From assembly GCA_017553635.1 (NCBI GenBank), contig JAFZKN010000022.1, positions 1 through 64,000 of the forward strand: a stretch of 64,000 bases of DNA. Direction: 5' to 3'. Under the pieces are notes generated by a model, which saw nothing but the letters and a program-made list of their open reading frames with translations, did not search any database and had not been told where the DNA came from. The position numbers and the translations under genes are program-made. The DNA is from Treponema sp. GTDB taxonomy: Bacteria > Spirochaetota > Spirochaetia > Treponematales > Treponemataceae. Shown piece after piece: positions 34,931-44,226 of this stretch (its first letter is position 1; each line of letters starts with the position of its first letter).

Positions 34931-35435
34931 TTTCTATATTTCCATATAAGTAATCTTTAGGCTTTGTAAACTTTTCAGGAACCGGCATTATGGTCAATTC
35001 ATTTTCTCTTGCCGTTATTTTTACATTATCCTGAAGATAGTTTAAATTTGTTTTTTTTGCTTTCTGATCCTTTATGAGATTTATCGTAAGATTTGTAAGT
35101 CCTATTCCTACAGCGACGAGTGATGAAGTAATTAAAATATTTATCTGATCCTGTTCAGTAAATGAAGTACTTTTAGTAAACGGATTTCCAAAATATGCAG
35201 AATCCCAGTCATGCATTCCACAGTTTACAACCGAATATCCTAAAGTAACTCCCAGCGTAACAAACGGAAGAGAGCCAAGTGTAATTATTTCTGTTCTTCT
35301 TAAATGCTGCGCCCATGTTGGAAATTCATTTTCGCCATATGGCACAGGTTCTGTAGATGTGGCAGAATCCTGTGCAAAAGTTAAATTTGAGAAAAATGCT
35401 AAAATAATTAATGCTGCAACACAAATTTTTTTCAA
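34917..35435 (-). CDS. exported/membrane protein of unknown function (172 aa)
   Basis: A signal peptide (KKICVAALIILAFFSNLTFAQ) is followed by a polar stretch and two hydrophobic segments (IITLGSLPFVTLGVTLGYSVV and INILITSSLVAVGIGLTNLTINL). No named family recognised. The conserved-looking phrase EFPTWAQHLRRTEIITLGSLPFV may be a lineage signature. It overlaps yggS by four bases and rluD by 14 bases, so it is translated as part of this operon. Confidence 0.6.
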   Translation of the reverse strand: MKKICVAALIILAFFSNLTFAQDSATSTEPVPYGENEFPTWAQHLRRTEIITLGSLPFVTLGVTLGYSVVNCGMHDWDSAYFGNPFTKSTSFTEQDQINILITSSLVAVGIGLTNLTINLIKDQKAKKTNLNYLQDNVKITARENELTIMPVPEKFTKPKDYLYGNIESAVF

Positions 35436-36136
35436 TTATAATTCCTCTTTCCAAAGATTGATGTTCCAACTCTTATCATCGTAGACCCCTCTTCTATCGC
35501 AATCTCAAAATCATTTGACATTCCCATAGAAAGCTCACATAAATCAAACTGTGTATATTCTTTTTTTAATTGGTCTGAACATTTTCTTAAAGTTGAAAAT
35601 GATTTTCTTATAAGCTGTTTATCTTCTGTAAAAGGTGCCATCGTCATAAAACCTTTGGGATTAACATGAGGATATTTTCCCTCTTTACAAAGTTCAACAG
35701 CATACTTTAATGAATCAAAGTCCGGGAAACCGGATTTTGATTCTTCTCCTGTATGAAGTTCAAAAAGAACATCAATTTTTTTATTAATCTTAGCACACTG
35801 TTTTTCAATCTCATCAAGAAGCTCTATTCTATCAACAGATTCAATACATTCACAAATTTTAACTGCATCTTTAACTTTATTTCTCTGCAGTGAACCGATT
35901 ATATGAAGCTTTGCCTCTGGATATTCCTGTCTTACCTGCTCAAATTTTGCCTTTGCTTCCTGTACTCTGTTTTCGCCGAATAAAAACTGACCACATTGTA
36001 TTGCTTCAACAACACTTTCTGCAGGATGAAATTTACTTACTGCGACAAGTTTAACTTCATTAGAATTCCTCGAAGCTCTTTCACATGCCTCTTTAATTCT
36101 GTCTTTTACTGTATTCAAATTATCTCTTATTGCCAT
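35432..36136 (-). CDS. yggS: YggS-type PLP homeostasis protein
   Basis: Pyridoxal-phosphate-binding TIM-barrel protein that balances vitamin B6 and amino-acid pools; no enzymatic reaction is established for the family. Motifs are VKLVAVSKFHPAESV with the PLP Lys, FLFGENRVQEAKAKFE, LHIIGSLQRNKVKDAV and CELSMGMSNDFEIAIEEGSTMIRVGTSIFG (key SMGMSNDFEIAI and GSTMIRVG). 234 residues, full length. It lies in a five-gene minus-strand run with rsmA upstream. Confidence 0.93.
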   Translation of the reverse strand: MAIRDNLNTVKDRIKEACERASRNSNEVKLVAVSKFHPAESVVEAIQCGQFLFGENRVQEAKAKFEQVRQEYPEAKLHIIGSLQRNKVKDAVKICECIESVDRIELLDEIEKQCAKINKKIDVLFELHTGEESKSGFPDFDSLKYAVELCKEGKYPHVNPKGFMTMAPFTEDKQLIRKSFSTLRKCSDQLKKEYTQFDLCELSMGMSNDFEIAIEEGSTMIRVGTSIFGKRNYN

Positions 36137-36156
36137 ACAATGTTCCTGTTTTTAAC

Positions 36157-37044
36157 TTACCCTATTATATCTTTATTGATAACATCAGACAATACAAGCA
36201 TTTTTCCTACAGTCAAAACTTCCGCTCGCAAAGTTGGATCAATTCCAGCTTTATCAAGAGCATATGATGCTTTATCAGAAGAAGATAAAAACTGAGTAAG
36301 ATTATTTTTAACAGTTTTTCTTCTTGAAGAAAATAAAGCTCTCTGAACTTTACAGAAAAGTTCAGGATTATCACAGCATGGAAAATCTTTCTTTTTTGTA
36401 AGTAAGACAGAACGAGAATCTACATTTGGTTTAGGCCAGAAATTTGAACCAGATAAATCCATTATGTCACTTACATCGTAAGCCCATGAACACAAAACAC
36501 TAAACGAAGAATAATCATCTTCCCCTGGCTTTGCACTCATTCTTTTTGCAACTTCTTTTTGAATGGTAAAAACACACTTTTCAAATCTGATATTCTTTTC
36601 GATTGTTTCTGCAATAAGCGTTGCTGCAATATTATACGGAAGATTTCCAAAAAATCTTTCCGGCAAATCTTTTCCATTTTTTTCTCTAAATGCAGAAAGT
36701 TCTTTTTTCCATGTCTTTAAAACATCTCCTTCTACAAGAGAAAATTTATTCTTATCTGAATACTCATTAAAAAAATCTTTAAGACAGTTTGCAAAGCCTT
36801 TATCAATTTCAAAAGCTGTTACACTTGCATTGCGTGATAAAATTTCATCAGTCATGCAGCCAAGACCCGGTCCTACTTCCCAGACAGTCGTATTTTCATT
36901 TACATCCAGTGCATCAATAATTTTTTTACGTGCATTCTGGTTGATAAGAAAATTCTGCCCGAATTTTTTCTGCATTGCAAGACCATTAGTATCAAGAAAA
37001 TTCTTTATCGATTGAGCGCTGTTATAATCAGGATGTGAGAGCAT
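36157..37044 (-). CDS. rsmA: 16S rRNA dimethyladenosine transferase (KsgA)
   Basis: Dimethylates two adjacent adenosines near the 3' end of 16S rRNA during 30S maturation. Family motifs are KKFGQNFLINQNARKKIIDAL, the SAM loop WEVGPGLGCMTDEIL, FEIDKGFANCL, GDVLKTW and the catalytic NLPYNIAATLI. Length is 295 residues. Basic C-terminal domain has FSSRRKTVKNNL. Starts 23 bases after the alpha/beta hydrolase. Confidence 0.94.
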   Translation of the reverse strand: MLSHPDYNSAQSIKNFLDTNGLAMQKKFGQNFLINQNARKKIIDALDVNENTTVWEVGPGLGCMTDEILSRNASVTAFEIDKGFANCLKDFFNEYSDKNKFSLVEGDVLKTWKKELSAFREKNGKDLPERFFGNLPYNIAATLIAETIEKNIRFEKCVFTIQKEVAKRMSAKPGEDDYSSFSVLCSWAYDVSDIMDLSGSNFWPKPNVDSRSVLLTKKKDFPCCDNPELFCKVQRALFSSRRKTVKNNLTQFLSSSDKASYALDKAGIDPTLRAEVLTVGKMLVLSDVINKDIIG

Positions 37045-37067
37045 TTTTTAATTTTCCATTTTTAATA

Positions 37068-38009
37068 CTAAAGATGTTGTTCCATCCATTGTATCATTTC
37101 TTTTATAATTTTATCACCATCTGTTTCATTCAACAGCTCGTGACGGTCATCATCATATAATTTTAAAGTTAAATCTTTAATGCCATTTGCCTTGTAAATA
37201 TTATAAAGATTTTCAACAGTCTTTCCATAATTTCCAACAGGATCTTCTTTACCGCACATCAAGTACAAAGGTAATGACTGAGGAATCATCTTAATATTTG
37301 ATGGATTGTGAATTTTAAGAAGCAGCTTAAAAAGATCATGATAAAATTCTGTTGTCATTACAAATCCACACCAGTCATCTGCCATATACATATCTACAAC
37401 TGAATTATCTTTTGTAAGCCAGTCATTTGCAGTTCGTGAATCCGGTATTCGTTTTAAATATCCGTTAAACGAAAGATTCTGTAAAAAATAAGAAGTTTTC
37501 TTTTTTCTTCCGAAAAGATAAAAAAGATTGCTTAAAAAAAGTCCGCCTTTTACAGGGGCAGCAGGATCCGGTCCTCTTGTTCCACATAGAAAGCATCCGT
37601 CGATATTTGAACCATATTTTTCTATATACCCCTGTCCTACAAACGAGCCCCACGAGTGGGCAAATAAAAATATTTTTTTACCGGGAAATTCTTTTTTTGT
37701 TTCTTCAATTACTTCATTAAGATCTTCAATAACTCTTTCATAACCTTTTTTATCAGAAAGATAACCAAAGCCAACCTCTCCTTTTTCTTTTTGCTTCTGA
37801 GCGGTTTTTCCATGACCTCTTGCATCATGTCCTGTTACTGCAAAGCCTGCTTCTACAAAAATATTTGCATGCTTATCATATCTTAAAGAGTGTTCTGCCA
37901 TTCCATGTGAAATAACTATTACAGCCTTAATTTCTGTTTCAGGAATCCATCTGTTTACACAGATTTCCTTATTATCTGACATAGTCTGAAAAAAAGTTTT
38001 TGAAGTCAT
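37068..38009 (-). CDS. alpha/beta hydrolase, monoacylglycerol lipase/lysophospholipase-like
   Basis: Serine hydrolase of the Hydrolase_4 type. VISHGMAEHSLRYDKHA and GHDARGHGKTA form the oxyanion and early strand regions. The nucleophile elbow is FAHSWGSFVG (Ser with Ala in place of the usual first Gly). The acid is in MCGKEDPVGNYG and the catalytic His in DDDRHELLNE. 313 residues, no signal peptide. It probably cleaves lysophospholipids or monoglycerides, useful to a treponeme that scavenges host lipids; the substrate is not proven. Confidence 0.8.
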   Translation of the reverse strand: MTSKTFFQTMSDNKEICVNRWIPETEIKAVIVISHGMAEHSLRYDKHANIFVEAGFAVTGHDARGHGKTAQKQKEKGEVGFGYLSDKKGYERVIEDLNEVIEETKKEFPGKKIFLFAHSWGSFVGQGYIEKYGSNIDGCFLCGTRGPDPAAPVKGGLFLSNLFYLFGRKKKTSYFLQNLSFNGYLKRIPDSRTANDWLTKDNSVVDMYMADDWCGFVMTTEFYHDLFKLLLKIHNPSNIKMIPQSLPLYLMCGKEDPVGNYGKTVENLYNIYKANGIKDLTLKLYDDDRHELLNETDGDKIIKEMIQWMEQHL

Positions 38010-38056
38010 TTTAGTACTCCCCTTAATCGTGTTTTTTTGATAAACTCATAATAGCT

Positions 38057-39256
38057 ATGAATACTACTATTATAACAGAAAAAATGGTTTTTGGGGGAAA
38101 TTGTATAGCAAAAATTGAAGGAAAAAATGTTTTTGTTCCTTATGCAATTCCGGGAGAAAAACTCCTTATCGAAACCGTCGAATCAAAAAAAGATTACGAT
38201 ACCGCAAAAATCATCGAAATAATAGAACCGTCTCCAAAAAGGATTACCCCCGAATGTCCGTATTACCAGAAATGCGGCGGCTGTAACCTTATGCATATAG
38301 ATTACAATTATCAGATTGAACTTAGAAAACAGATTTTAAAAGATATCTTTGAAAAACATAAAATTGAAATTCCTGAAATCCAGACCGTTACGGCAAATGC
38401 ACTTAATTACAGATCCCGTTTTCAACTGCACGACGGCGGCATGGAAGAACGCCATTCAAATGAAAAAGTTTTTATAGATAAATGCCTTATTGCAGAAAAG
38501 CCTGTAAACGACTATTTAAATTCAACACAGAATGTTGACCGTCCTAAAGGCCGCTGTCATCTCTTTGGCTCAAAATATGCAGAGCCTCCTTTTTCAATTT
38601 CAACACCCAGAATAAAGAATATTCATGAACAGAAAAAAGGCAGAAAAACCGTTCGTCCCAAATACCAGGGAACCGTAATTAATGAAAACACTCTTGTAAG
38701 CGTTACCCTTTTGGGAAAAAAAATAATGTTTGACGTACAGGGTTTTTTTCAGTCAAATTTGGGAGTTCTTGAAAAAACCATCGAAATACTGACATCGGAT
38801 TTAAAAGGGAAAAATGCACTTGATATGTATAGTGGCTGCGGAACTTTTTCTGTATTTCTTGAAGACCGCTTTGAGCACATTACTCTGGTAGAACATAACC
38901 GCGATGCAATAGTCTTTGCCGAACAGAATTTAAAATTAAAGAATCACGAATCCTACGGAATAAGCGGAGCAAAATGGGTTAAAGAAAATTCAGCTTCGAT
39001 AATAAACAGATACGGAGATTTTGACACTGTTATAATTGACCCTCCGCGTTCCGGAATGGAAAAAGATGTTGTTGAATTTCTTTCAAAAAACAAACCGTAT
39101 GATTTAAGGATAATGTCGTGCGATCCTGTTACAAATGCACGTGATATTAAAACTCTGTGTAATTCCGGATATAAAGTTAAAAAGCTTTTTCTCCTGGATT
39201 TCTATCCACAGACATCACATATAGAAAGTCTGGCCTTTTTAAAGCCGGAAATATAA
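38057..39256 (+). CDS. TrmA/RlmD-family Fe-S RNA 5-methyluridine methyltransferase
   Basis: Methylates C5 of a uridine in rRNA or tRNA. An N-terminal TRAM-like domain (EKMVFGGNCIAKIEGKNVFVPYAIPGEKL; key words IPGEKLLI) is followed by the Fe-S cysteines CPYYQKCGGCNLMHI. The Rossmann methyltransferase has ALDMYSGCGTFSVFL and VIIDPPRSGMEKDVV, and the catalytic Cys lies in IMSCDPVTNARDI. The length of 399 residues and four Cys favour RlmD/RlmC-like enzymes, but the target nucleotide cannot be assigned. An unusual insertion around residues 160-190 is rich in basic residues. Divergent from the hydrolase gene with a 47-base gap. Confidence 0.85.
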   Translation: MNTTIITEKMVFGGNCIAKIEGKNVFVPYAIPGEKLLIETVESKKDYDTAKIIEIIEPSPKRITPECPYYQKCGGCNLMHIDYNYQIELRKQILKDIFEKHKIEIPEIQTVTANALNYRSRFQLHDGGMEERHSNEKVFIDKCLIAEKPVNDYLNSTQNVDRPKGRCHLFGSKYAEPPFSISTPRIKNIHEQKKGRKTVRPKYQGTVINENTLVSVTLLGKKIMFDVQGFFQSNLGVLEKTIEILTSDLKGKNALDMYSGCGTFSVFLEDRFEHITLVEHNRDAIVFAEQNLKLKNHESYGISGAKWVKENSASIINRYGDFDTVIIDPPRSGMEKDVVEFLSKNKPYDLRIMSCDPVTNARDIKTLCNSGYKVKKLFLLDFYPQTSHIESLAFLKPEI

Positions 39257-39271
39257 GGATTCTGCATAAAA

Positions 39272-41038
39272 ATGTATACAAATAGATACATATTAAGAAC
39301 ATTTCTAGCACTTCTCTTTTTATTTTCTTCAGCACAGACCTATCCTCAGGCCGTTGAAATAGAAAATCTTGACCGAAGTGCGGTATACGTTTCCGGCGGT
39401 TCAATAACTTCACCTCCTCATAAAACTAACTGGGGTTTTATATGCGTTCAGGATAACAGATTTATTTCTGCAGCATCAAAATCCGGTCAAAACCTCTGGC
39501 TTACAAATGTTCAGGATAAAATCAATTATATATGTGTAACTCACAACGATTTTACGTACGTTGTAACACAGAAAAATAACCTTTCCCTTTTAAATCCGTC
39601 AGGCTTAAAGCTGTGGACATCGGCAATAGATTTTACACCCGTAAATGAGCCTCTGGCAGACTCTGACAGGGTCTATATTACGTCAGGAACAGAAGTCTCA
39701 TGTTATTCAATCAGCGGACTCAAAAAGTGGAAAATTCAGACGGAAAAACAAAGCTCACTTAAAATGCGTCTTTTAAACGATTCCAGCATCCTCGTCTTTC
39801 TTGAAAAAACAGATGGTGCAAAAACATGTGCGGTACGCATTTCGCCTTACGGAAACATCATCGAACAGATAGTTTTTCAGGGAACGGTATTAAATTCATT
39901 TTATACAGAATATGGTGTAATACTTGCCTTTTCTGACGGAAAAATCGGTATGTGCTCGGTAGACTTTTCCAAAAAAGGAATTGAAAACTATATGACCTTT
40001 TCAAAATGGGTAAACAACAGGGTATTCTGCAATTCCAATACGGTAAGCCGGAAAGTATCAGAAAAAGAATATGCCCTTTTTACTCCAAAAGAAAGCGTTT
40101 ATATAATAAATATTTCAGACGGAATTTGTAAGCTCAGTTTTTCCGTTCCTGAATTAAAGCAGAATGTCCGCCCCTCATTTGACTTTGTGGATAATAAATT
40201 CATAATTTTTGACGATACTGACTGCGCAATATACGGTGTAAACGGAAAACTTATCAAAACATATAAAATGCCCCTTAAAAACGGAAAATACAGCTGGAAT
40301 CATTCACTTTTCATAGACCACGGAATCCTATGCTTTTTTGCAAAAGACTGGACTATAAATGTATTTAAAATCATCTCAACTTCAAAAGAAAATGAAATCT
40401 CAAAATACGATGTATACGAAGAAATAAATTCAACACACAGACGGAATACATTTCTTACAAACGAAGTTTATTACCCGAAAAAAAGCGCATTTTCAGATTC
40501 AGTTTATAAGACAGTAAAACAGGGAAATTACGGCCCGGAAGAAATACGCATTACAGAAGATTTAAATGCCGTGCTTACTGCACGAATCGAAGAAAAAAAT
40601 ACAAGACAGACCAGACCCCGGGAAGAAAACATAATAAAGATTCTCTATACTCCGTCTGACATGGAAAGAGTAATCAATCTTGTTCCGGAACTGCACTCCA
40701 TATACCTCCAGGAAACGCTTCTGGAATACTTGAAAAATGAAAATGACAGAACACTAAAGGCTAAGGCTCTCGATGCATTCTGCGCCTTCCCTTATGATCC
40801 TGACGGGGAAATTTTAACCGAAATAGAAAGGATAATCAGAACTTCAGGCAAAGACGATTATATAATCTTAAAAAGCTGTACTGAATGCGTATATTCAATC
40901 TGCCGTTTTATGGGGCGGCCTGCACTTTACTCAAAAGGCAGAAAGATTTTAAGCAGCCTTTTCTACCCTCAGTACGATGAAAAGACTAAATCCGCATCGA
41001 GGGCCGCTTTACAAAAACTTGCCGATTTAAATATGTAA
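39272..41038 (+). CDS. exported PQQ-like beta-propeller / HEAT-like protein
   Basis: A signal peptide (ILRTFLALLFLFSSAQTYPQA) is followed by a repeat-rich part, about residues 30-370, whose blades include FISAASKSGQNLWLTNVQDK, LLNPSGLKLWTSAIDF and CYSISGLKKWKIQTEKQ. This is the GxxxW pattern of PQQ/YncE-like propellers. The C-terminal part (about 450-588) is helical with HEAT-like units (PELHSIYLQETLLEYLKNEN and AKALDAFCAFPYDPDGEIL). It probably works in the periplasm as a scaffold; partner unknown. It lies 42 bases ahead of p83/100. Confidence 0.65.
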   Translation: MYTNRYILRTFLALLFLFSSAQTYPQAVEIENLDRSAVYVSGGSITSPPHKTNWGFICVQDNRFISAASKSGQNLWLTNVQDKINYICVTHNDFTYVVTQKNNLSLLNPSGLKLWTSAIDFTPVNEPLADSDRVYITSGTEVSCYSISGLKKWKIQTEKQSSLKMRLLNDSSILVFLEKTDGAKTCAVRISPYGNIIEQIVFQGTVLNSFYTEYGVILAFSDGKIGMCSVDFSKKGIENYMTFSKWVNNRVFCNSNTVSRKVSEKEYALFTPKESVYIINISDGICKLSFSVPELKQNVRPSFDFVDNKFIIFDDTDCAIYGVNGKLIKTYKMPLKNGKYSWNHSLFIDHGILCFFAKDWTINVFKIISTSKENEISKYDVYEEINSTHRRNTFLTNEVYYPKKSAFSDSVYKTVKQGNYGPEEIRITEDLNAVLTARIEEKNTRQTRPREENIIKILYTPSDMERVINLVPELHSIYLQETLLEYLKNENDRTLKAKALDAFCAFPYDPDGEILTEIERIIRTSGKDDYIILKSCTECVYSICRFMGRPALYSKGRKILSSLFYPQYDEKTKSASRAALQKLADLNM

Positions 41039-41047
41039 TGGTATAAT
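41019..41047 (+). promoter_or_regulatory. promoter of the p83/100-like gene
   Basis: TTGCCG (41019-41024), a 17-base spacer and a perfect TATAAT (41042-41047). Transcription from about 41054 would give a 27-base leader with GGAGG (41067-41071) before the GTG at 41081. Confidence 0.6.
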
Positions 41048-41080
41048 TATTTTATTATGCATGTATGGAGGAATTCGAAA

Positions 41081-42670
41081 GTGTTTAATAAAAGTTTTGG
41101 GAAAATCTTAGCTGCATCTTTAAGTCTTGCATTGGCGTCTTCTCTTGTTTTTGCTGTTGGAGTTGATGAAGACGAAATTAAAACTACAAAAGATCAGACA
41201 ATCGTATTTGAAAACTATACTGGACCGCATAAGGTTGTAGATTCACTTGAATCAATCAAAAGCATCGGTGATGACCTCGGAAAAGGACTTCAAAAAGAAA
41301 AAGCAGGTTCAATGGGAAATCCTGACAAATATTATGTAATTCACTGTTATGATGCATCTGCAGAAAAACTTAATGCAGATATCCTTATTCTCGGAAAAGA
41401 TGCAGGCGTGGACCACGTAAGAAACCTCCGCCATATCATCGCTTCTTTTATGTCAAAGGCATACGGATATTCATACAATGATGCATATACTCTTGCAACA
41501 TTCGTAACTGTTTATAACGCAGTTTACCGGAAAGATATTGATTACTTTAATTCAAAATACAAGGACATCGTAACAAAAAATCTTTCAAAAGATAAAGCCG
41601 GTCTTTCTGTTTCATGGAAAGAATGGGCTGGAAATTCACAGATTGTAATTCCTCTCTCTGATGTAAACGGCGGATTAAGTTCAGTTGATACATCAGTTAT
41701 CAGTGATAAAAATGTTGTTAATTCCATGAAAGAAGAAGATGACAAGGGAATTGACGAAAGAAAGAACATGGTTGACATCAAAGAACGCGAAGCAGAAAAA
41801 GCACAGGAAAAAGCGAATGAAGCTCAGAAAAATGCAACCAAAGAAGAAGAAAAACTAAAAGAAGAAAAGAAAGAGCTTGCGCAGAAAAAAGAAGAAGCAC
41901 AGGATGCTCAGAAAAAAGCTGACGAAGCTAAAAAGAAAGCCGAAGAAAATCCAAAGGACAAACAGGCTAAAAAAGATGCAGAAGATGCTCAGAAAAAAGC
42001 TGATGAAAAAAAATCAGAAGTTAAGCAGCAGGAAGAAAAAGTAGAAAAGCAGCAGGAAAAGACAGACGAATCTAAAAAAGAAGCTCAAAAAGAACAGGCA
42101 AAGGCAGACAAAAAAACAACAGAAGCTCAGACCGAAAGAAAAGAAATTGCTAAAGATCAGAAAGAAGTAATTCAAAATAAAGATGCCGAAGCTAAAAACA
42201 GCGCAACAGGTCTTAAACTCGTTGACAGCTCTAACCTTCTTTCTACAATTGTTAAAGTTGACAAAACCGATGGAAAAGAATTAAAGACATCTTCAGTTAA
42301 AGTAGTCAGAAACAGAGTTATCTTTAACGAAGGAAATAACTTTATTGCAATTGCCGGAGAAAATGGTAAAAAAAGTGCCGTTAAACTGGTTCATATTGAT
42401 AAAGACAATCTTGAAATCGTTGGTGAATCAGAAGAAGTAATTGCAGAACAGTCCGTTCTTGTTTCTTCTGGTGCAGACTATTACTGTGTAATTAACGACA
42501 ATGGAAAATACTACACAGGCCGCTTTAACGGAAGTCTTAAATGTACTGCAAAGTCTGATGTAGAAGTAAACCCTGCAACACCGGTTGTTGTAACAGGAGA
42601 CGGAATCTTTGTAACAGATAAATCAGGAAAGGCAGTTATCTTAAACTCAAAGGATCTTTCTAAACTTTAA
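41081..42670 (+). CDS. p83/100-family exported antigen-like protein
   Basis: Spirochaetal p83/100 family, as in Borrelia p83/100 and T. pallidum TP0486 (from memory). The GTG at 41081 is chosen because GGAGG sits 9 bases before it and gives a clean signal peptide (ILAASLSLALASSLVFA); an in-frame ATG at 41057 lies before that ribosome site. A globular N-terminal domain contains YYVIHCYDASAEKLNADILIL. A long charged coiled coil (about 215-380, KEREAEKAQEKANEAQKNA-like heptads) follows, then a beta-rich C-terminal domain. Function unknown; the coiled coil suggests a periplasmic structural role. A strong terminator follows. Confidence 0.8.
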   Translation: MFNKSFGKILAASLSLALASSLVFAVGVDEDEIKTTKDQTIVFENYTGPHKVVDSLESIKSIGDDLGKGLQKEKAGSMGNPDKYYVIHCYDASAEKLNADILILGKDAGVDHVRNLRHIIASFMSKAYGYSYNDAYTLATFVTVYNAVYRKDIDYFNSKYKDIVTKNLSKDKAGLSVSWKEWAGNSQIVIPLSDVNGGLSSVDTSVISDKNVVNSMKEEDDKGIDERKNMVDIKEREAEKAQEKANEAQKNATKEEEKLKEEKKELAQKKEEAQDAQKKADEAKKKAEENPKDKQAKKDAEDAQKKADEKKSEVKQQEEKVEKQQEKTDESKKEAQKEQAKADKKTTEAQTERKEIAKDQKEVIQNKDAEAKNSATGLKLVDSSNLLSTIVKVDKTDGKELKTSSVKVVRNRVIFNEGNNFIAIAGENGKKSAVKLVHIDKDNLEIVGESEEVIAEQSVLVSSGADYYCVINDNGKYYTGRFNGSLKCTAKSDVEVNPATPVVVTGDGIFVTDKSGKAVILNSKDLSKL

Positions 42671-42693
42671 TAAAAGATTTTATTAAATTAATT

Positions 42694-42743
42694 TCGGCAG
42701 GAATTTCATTGTATTGAGCGATGAGTTCCTGCCGATTTTTTTT
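42694..42743 (+). terminator. terminator after p83/100
   Basis: TCGGCAGGAA (42694-42703) pairs perfectly with TTCCTGCCGA (42726-42735), followed by eight T. The loop is 22 bases. It separates p83/100 from the convergent dnaB. Confidence 0.85.
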
Positions 42744-42819
42744 GTTTATTATTTTTCATTATTAATTGAAAATGTCTTTTGGGCGGATGGGAAAATGACG
42801 GACGAATGAATGAGAAGTT

Positions 42820-44148
42820 TCATTCTTTTGCCTTGTTTTCGAATTTTGTAAAATGAGGCAAAAAGAGAATGTCAACATCACCTGTAGGACCATTACGCTG
42901 TTTTGCTACAATAAGTTTGGCATCCTGAACTGCATCATGATCGACTGTCTTTACTCTTTCCCTGTGTAAGAACATTACGACATCCGCATCCTGTTCGATG
43001 CTTCCTGAACCTCGAAGCTGTGCAAGTGTCGGTTCATTACCTTCGGCGTCACGCGCAACCTGTGACAGTGCAACAATAGGAATATTCAACTCTCGGGCAA
43101 GAGCCTTTAATGATTTAGAAATTTCAGAAACCTGTTCCCACACCTGAGAAGATGTAAGGTCTGTAGAAATAAGTCCGATATAGTCGATAAAAATAATTTT
43201 TACACCCTGGTTTACAACAAGACGTCTTGCCATTGCCTTAAGGTCTAAAAGAGGCATACTCGGAACATCAACTACATAAAGCGGCGCTGTATAACATCTT
43301 CCTGCCGCATCCTGAAGCTTATGAAAATCTTCCATACGGAGCATGCCGCTTTTTAATTTATTTCCAGGAACGTGAGCAACCTGACTTAAAAGACGCTGTC
43401 CGATCATTTCGTATGACATTTCAAGACTAAAAAATCCGCATGGAATCTTGTTGTCAATTGCAATATGCTCCATCATAGAAAGAGCCATGGCTGTTTTACC
43501 GATAGAAGGTCGGGCACCCAAAACGATAAATTCTGAATCTTGAAAACCGCTTGTCATTGAATCGAGGTCTGCAAATCCGGATGGGATTCCCGTAAAAGAT
43601 GTTTTGTTTTTATAGTGATCGTTTACAGTGGAAATTGTCTTATTGACGATTTCCTGCATACCGTAAACTTTTGTGGTCTGGTTTTTATCTGAAAGTGTAA
43701 AGATTAATTTTTCAGCTTCTTCAATAATTCCGCGGCTTTCTTTTGTTTCGTCATATGAACATGCCTTTAATTCCTGAGAGATACGGATAAGTTCACGACG
43801 GGTCGCATTATCTAAAACAATTTTTGCATAAAACTCTACGTTTGCAGATGTCGGAACTAAATCTGTCAACGAGGCAATATATGCTGTTCCACCTGCTTCT
43901 TCAAGTTTTCCGTTTCTGGTAAGTTCATCTTTGAGAGCAAGGGTATCGCCGTGGATGTTCTGTCTGAAAAGACTTACCATTGCCTCATAAATCAGCTTAT
44001 TCTGATATGAATAAAATTTTTCGGAGTCCAGTAATGAAATGACATTTGAAATTGCATCCCAGTCTAAAAGTAAAGCACCTAAAGTTGCCTGCTCTGCTTC
44101 GAGGTCGTGTGGTGGAACTTTATCTTTTAATTCATTGTACTGTGTCAT
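42820..44148 (-). CDS. dnaB: replicative DNA helicase
   Basis: Hexameric fork helicase. The N-terminal domain starts KVPPHDLEAEQATLGALLLD. The RecA-like motor has Walker A GARPSIGKTAMALSM, FFSLEMSYEMIGQRLLS (H1a), the Walker B region IIFIDYIGLI, then VALSQVARDAEGNEPTLAQLRGSGSIEQDADVVMFLHR (key LRGSGSIEQDAD) and a C-terminal KQRNGPTGDV. 442 residues. A strong GGGG ribosome site precedes the ATG. Last gene of the rpsF-ssb-rpsR-rplI-dnaB cluster, so replication and translation genes are linked. Confidence 0.95.
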   Translation of the reverse strand: MTQYNELKDKVPPHDLEAEQATLGALLLDWDAISNVISLLDSEKFYSYQNKLIYEAMVSLFRQNIHGDTLALKDELTRNGKLEEAGGTAYIASLTDLVPTSANVEFYAKIVLDNATRRELIRISQELKACSYDETKESRGIIEEAEKLIFTLSDKNQTTKVYGMQEIVNKTISTVNDHYKNKTSFTGIPSGFADLDSMTSGFQDSEFIVLGARPSIGKTAMALSMMEHIAIDNKIPCGFFSLEMSYEMIGQRLLSQVAHVPGNKLKSGMLRMEDFHKLQDAAGRCYTAPLYVVDVPSMPLLDLKAMARRLVVNQGVKIIFIDYIGLISTDLTSSQVWEQVSEISKSLKALARELNIPIVALSQVARDAEGNEPTLAQLRGSGSIEQDADVVMFLHRERVKTVDHDAVQDAKLIVAKQRNGPTGDVDILFLPHFTKFENKAKE

Positions 44149-44170
44149 ACTGCCCCCCTTTTAGACAACT

Positions 44171-44203
44171 AAAGCCGAGTCACTTTTTCAGTTTCCCGGC
44201 TTT
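44171..44203 (-). terminator. hairpin between rplI and dnaB
   Basis: AAAGCCG (44171-44177) pairs with CGGCTTT (44197-44203) in the 78-base gap. On the minus strand no T run follows, so it may act as a partial attenuator or mRNA-processing site rather than a full terminator, allowing some dnaB read-through. Confidence 0.4.
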
Positions 44204-44226
44204 ATTTTTTTACAAACTGAACTTAA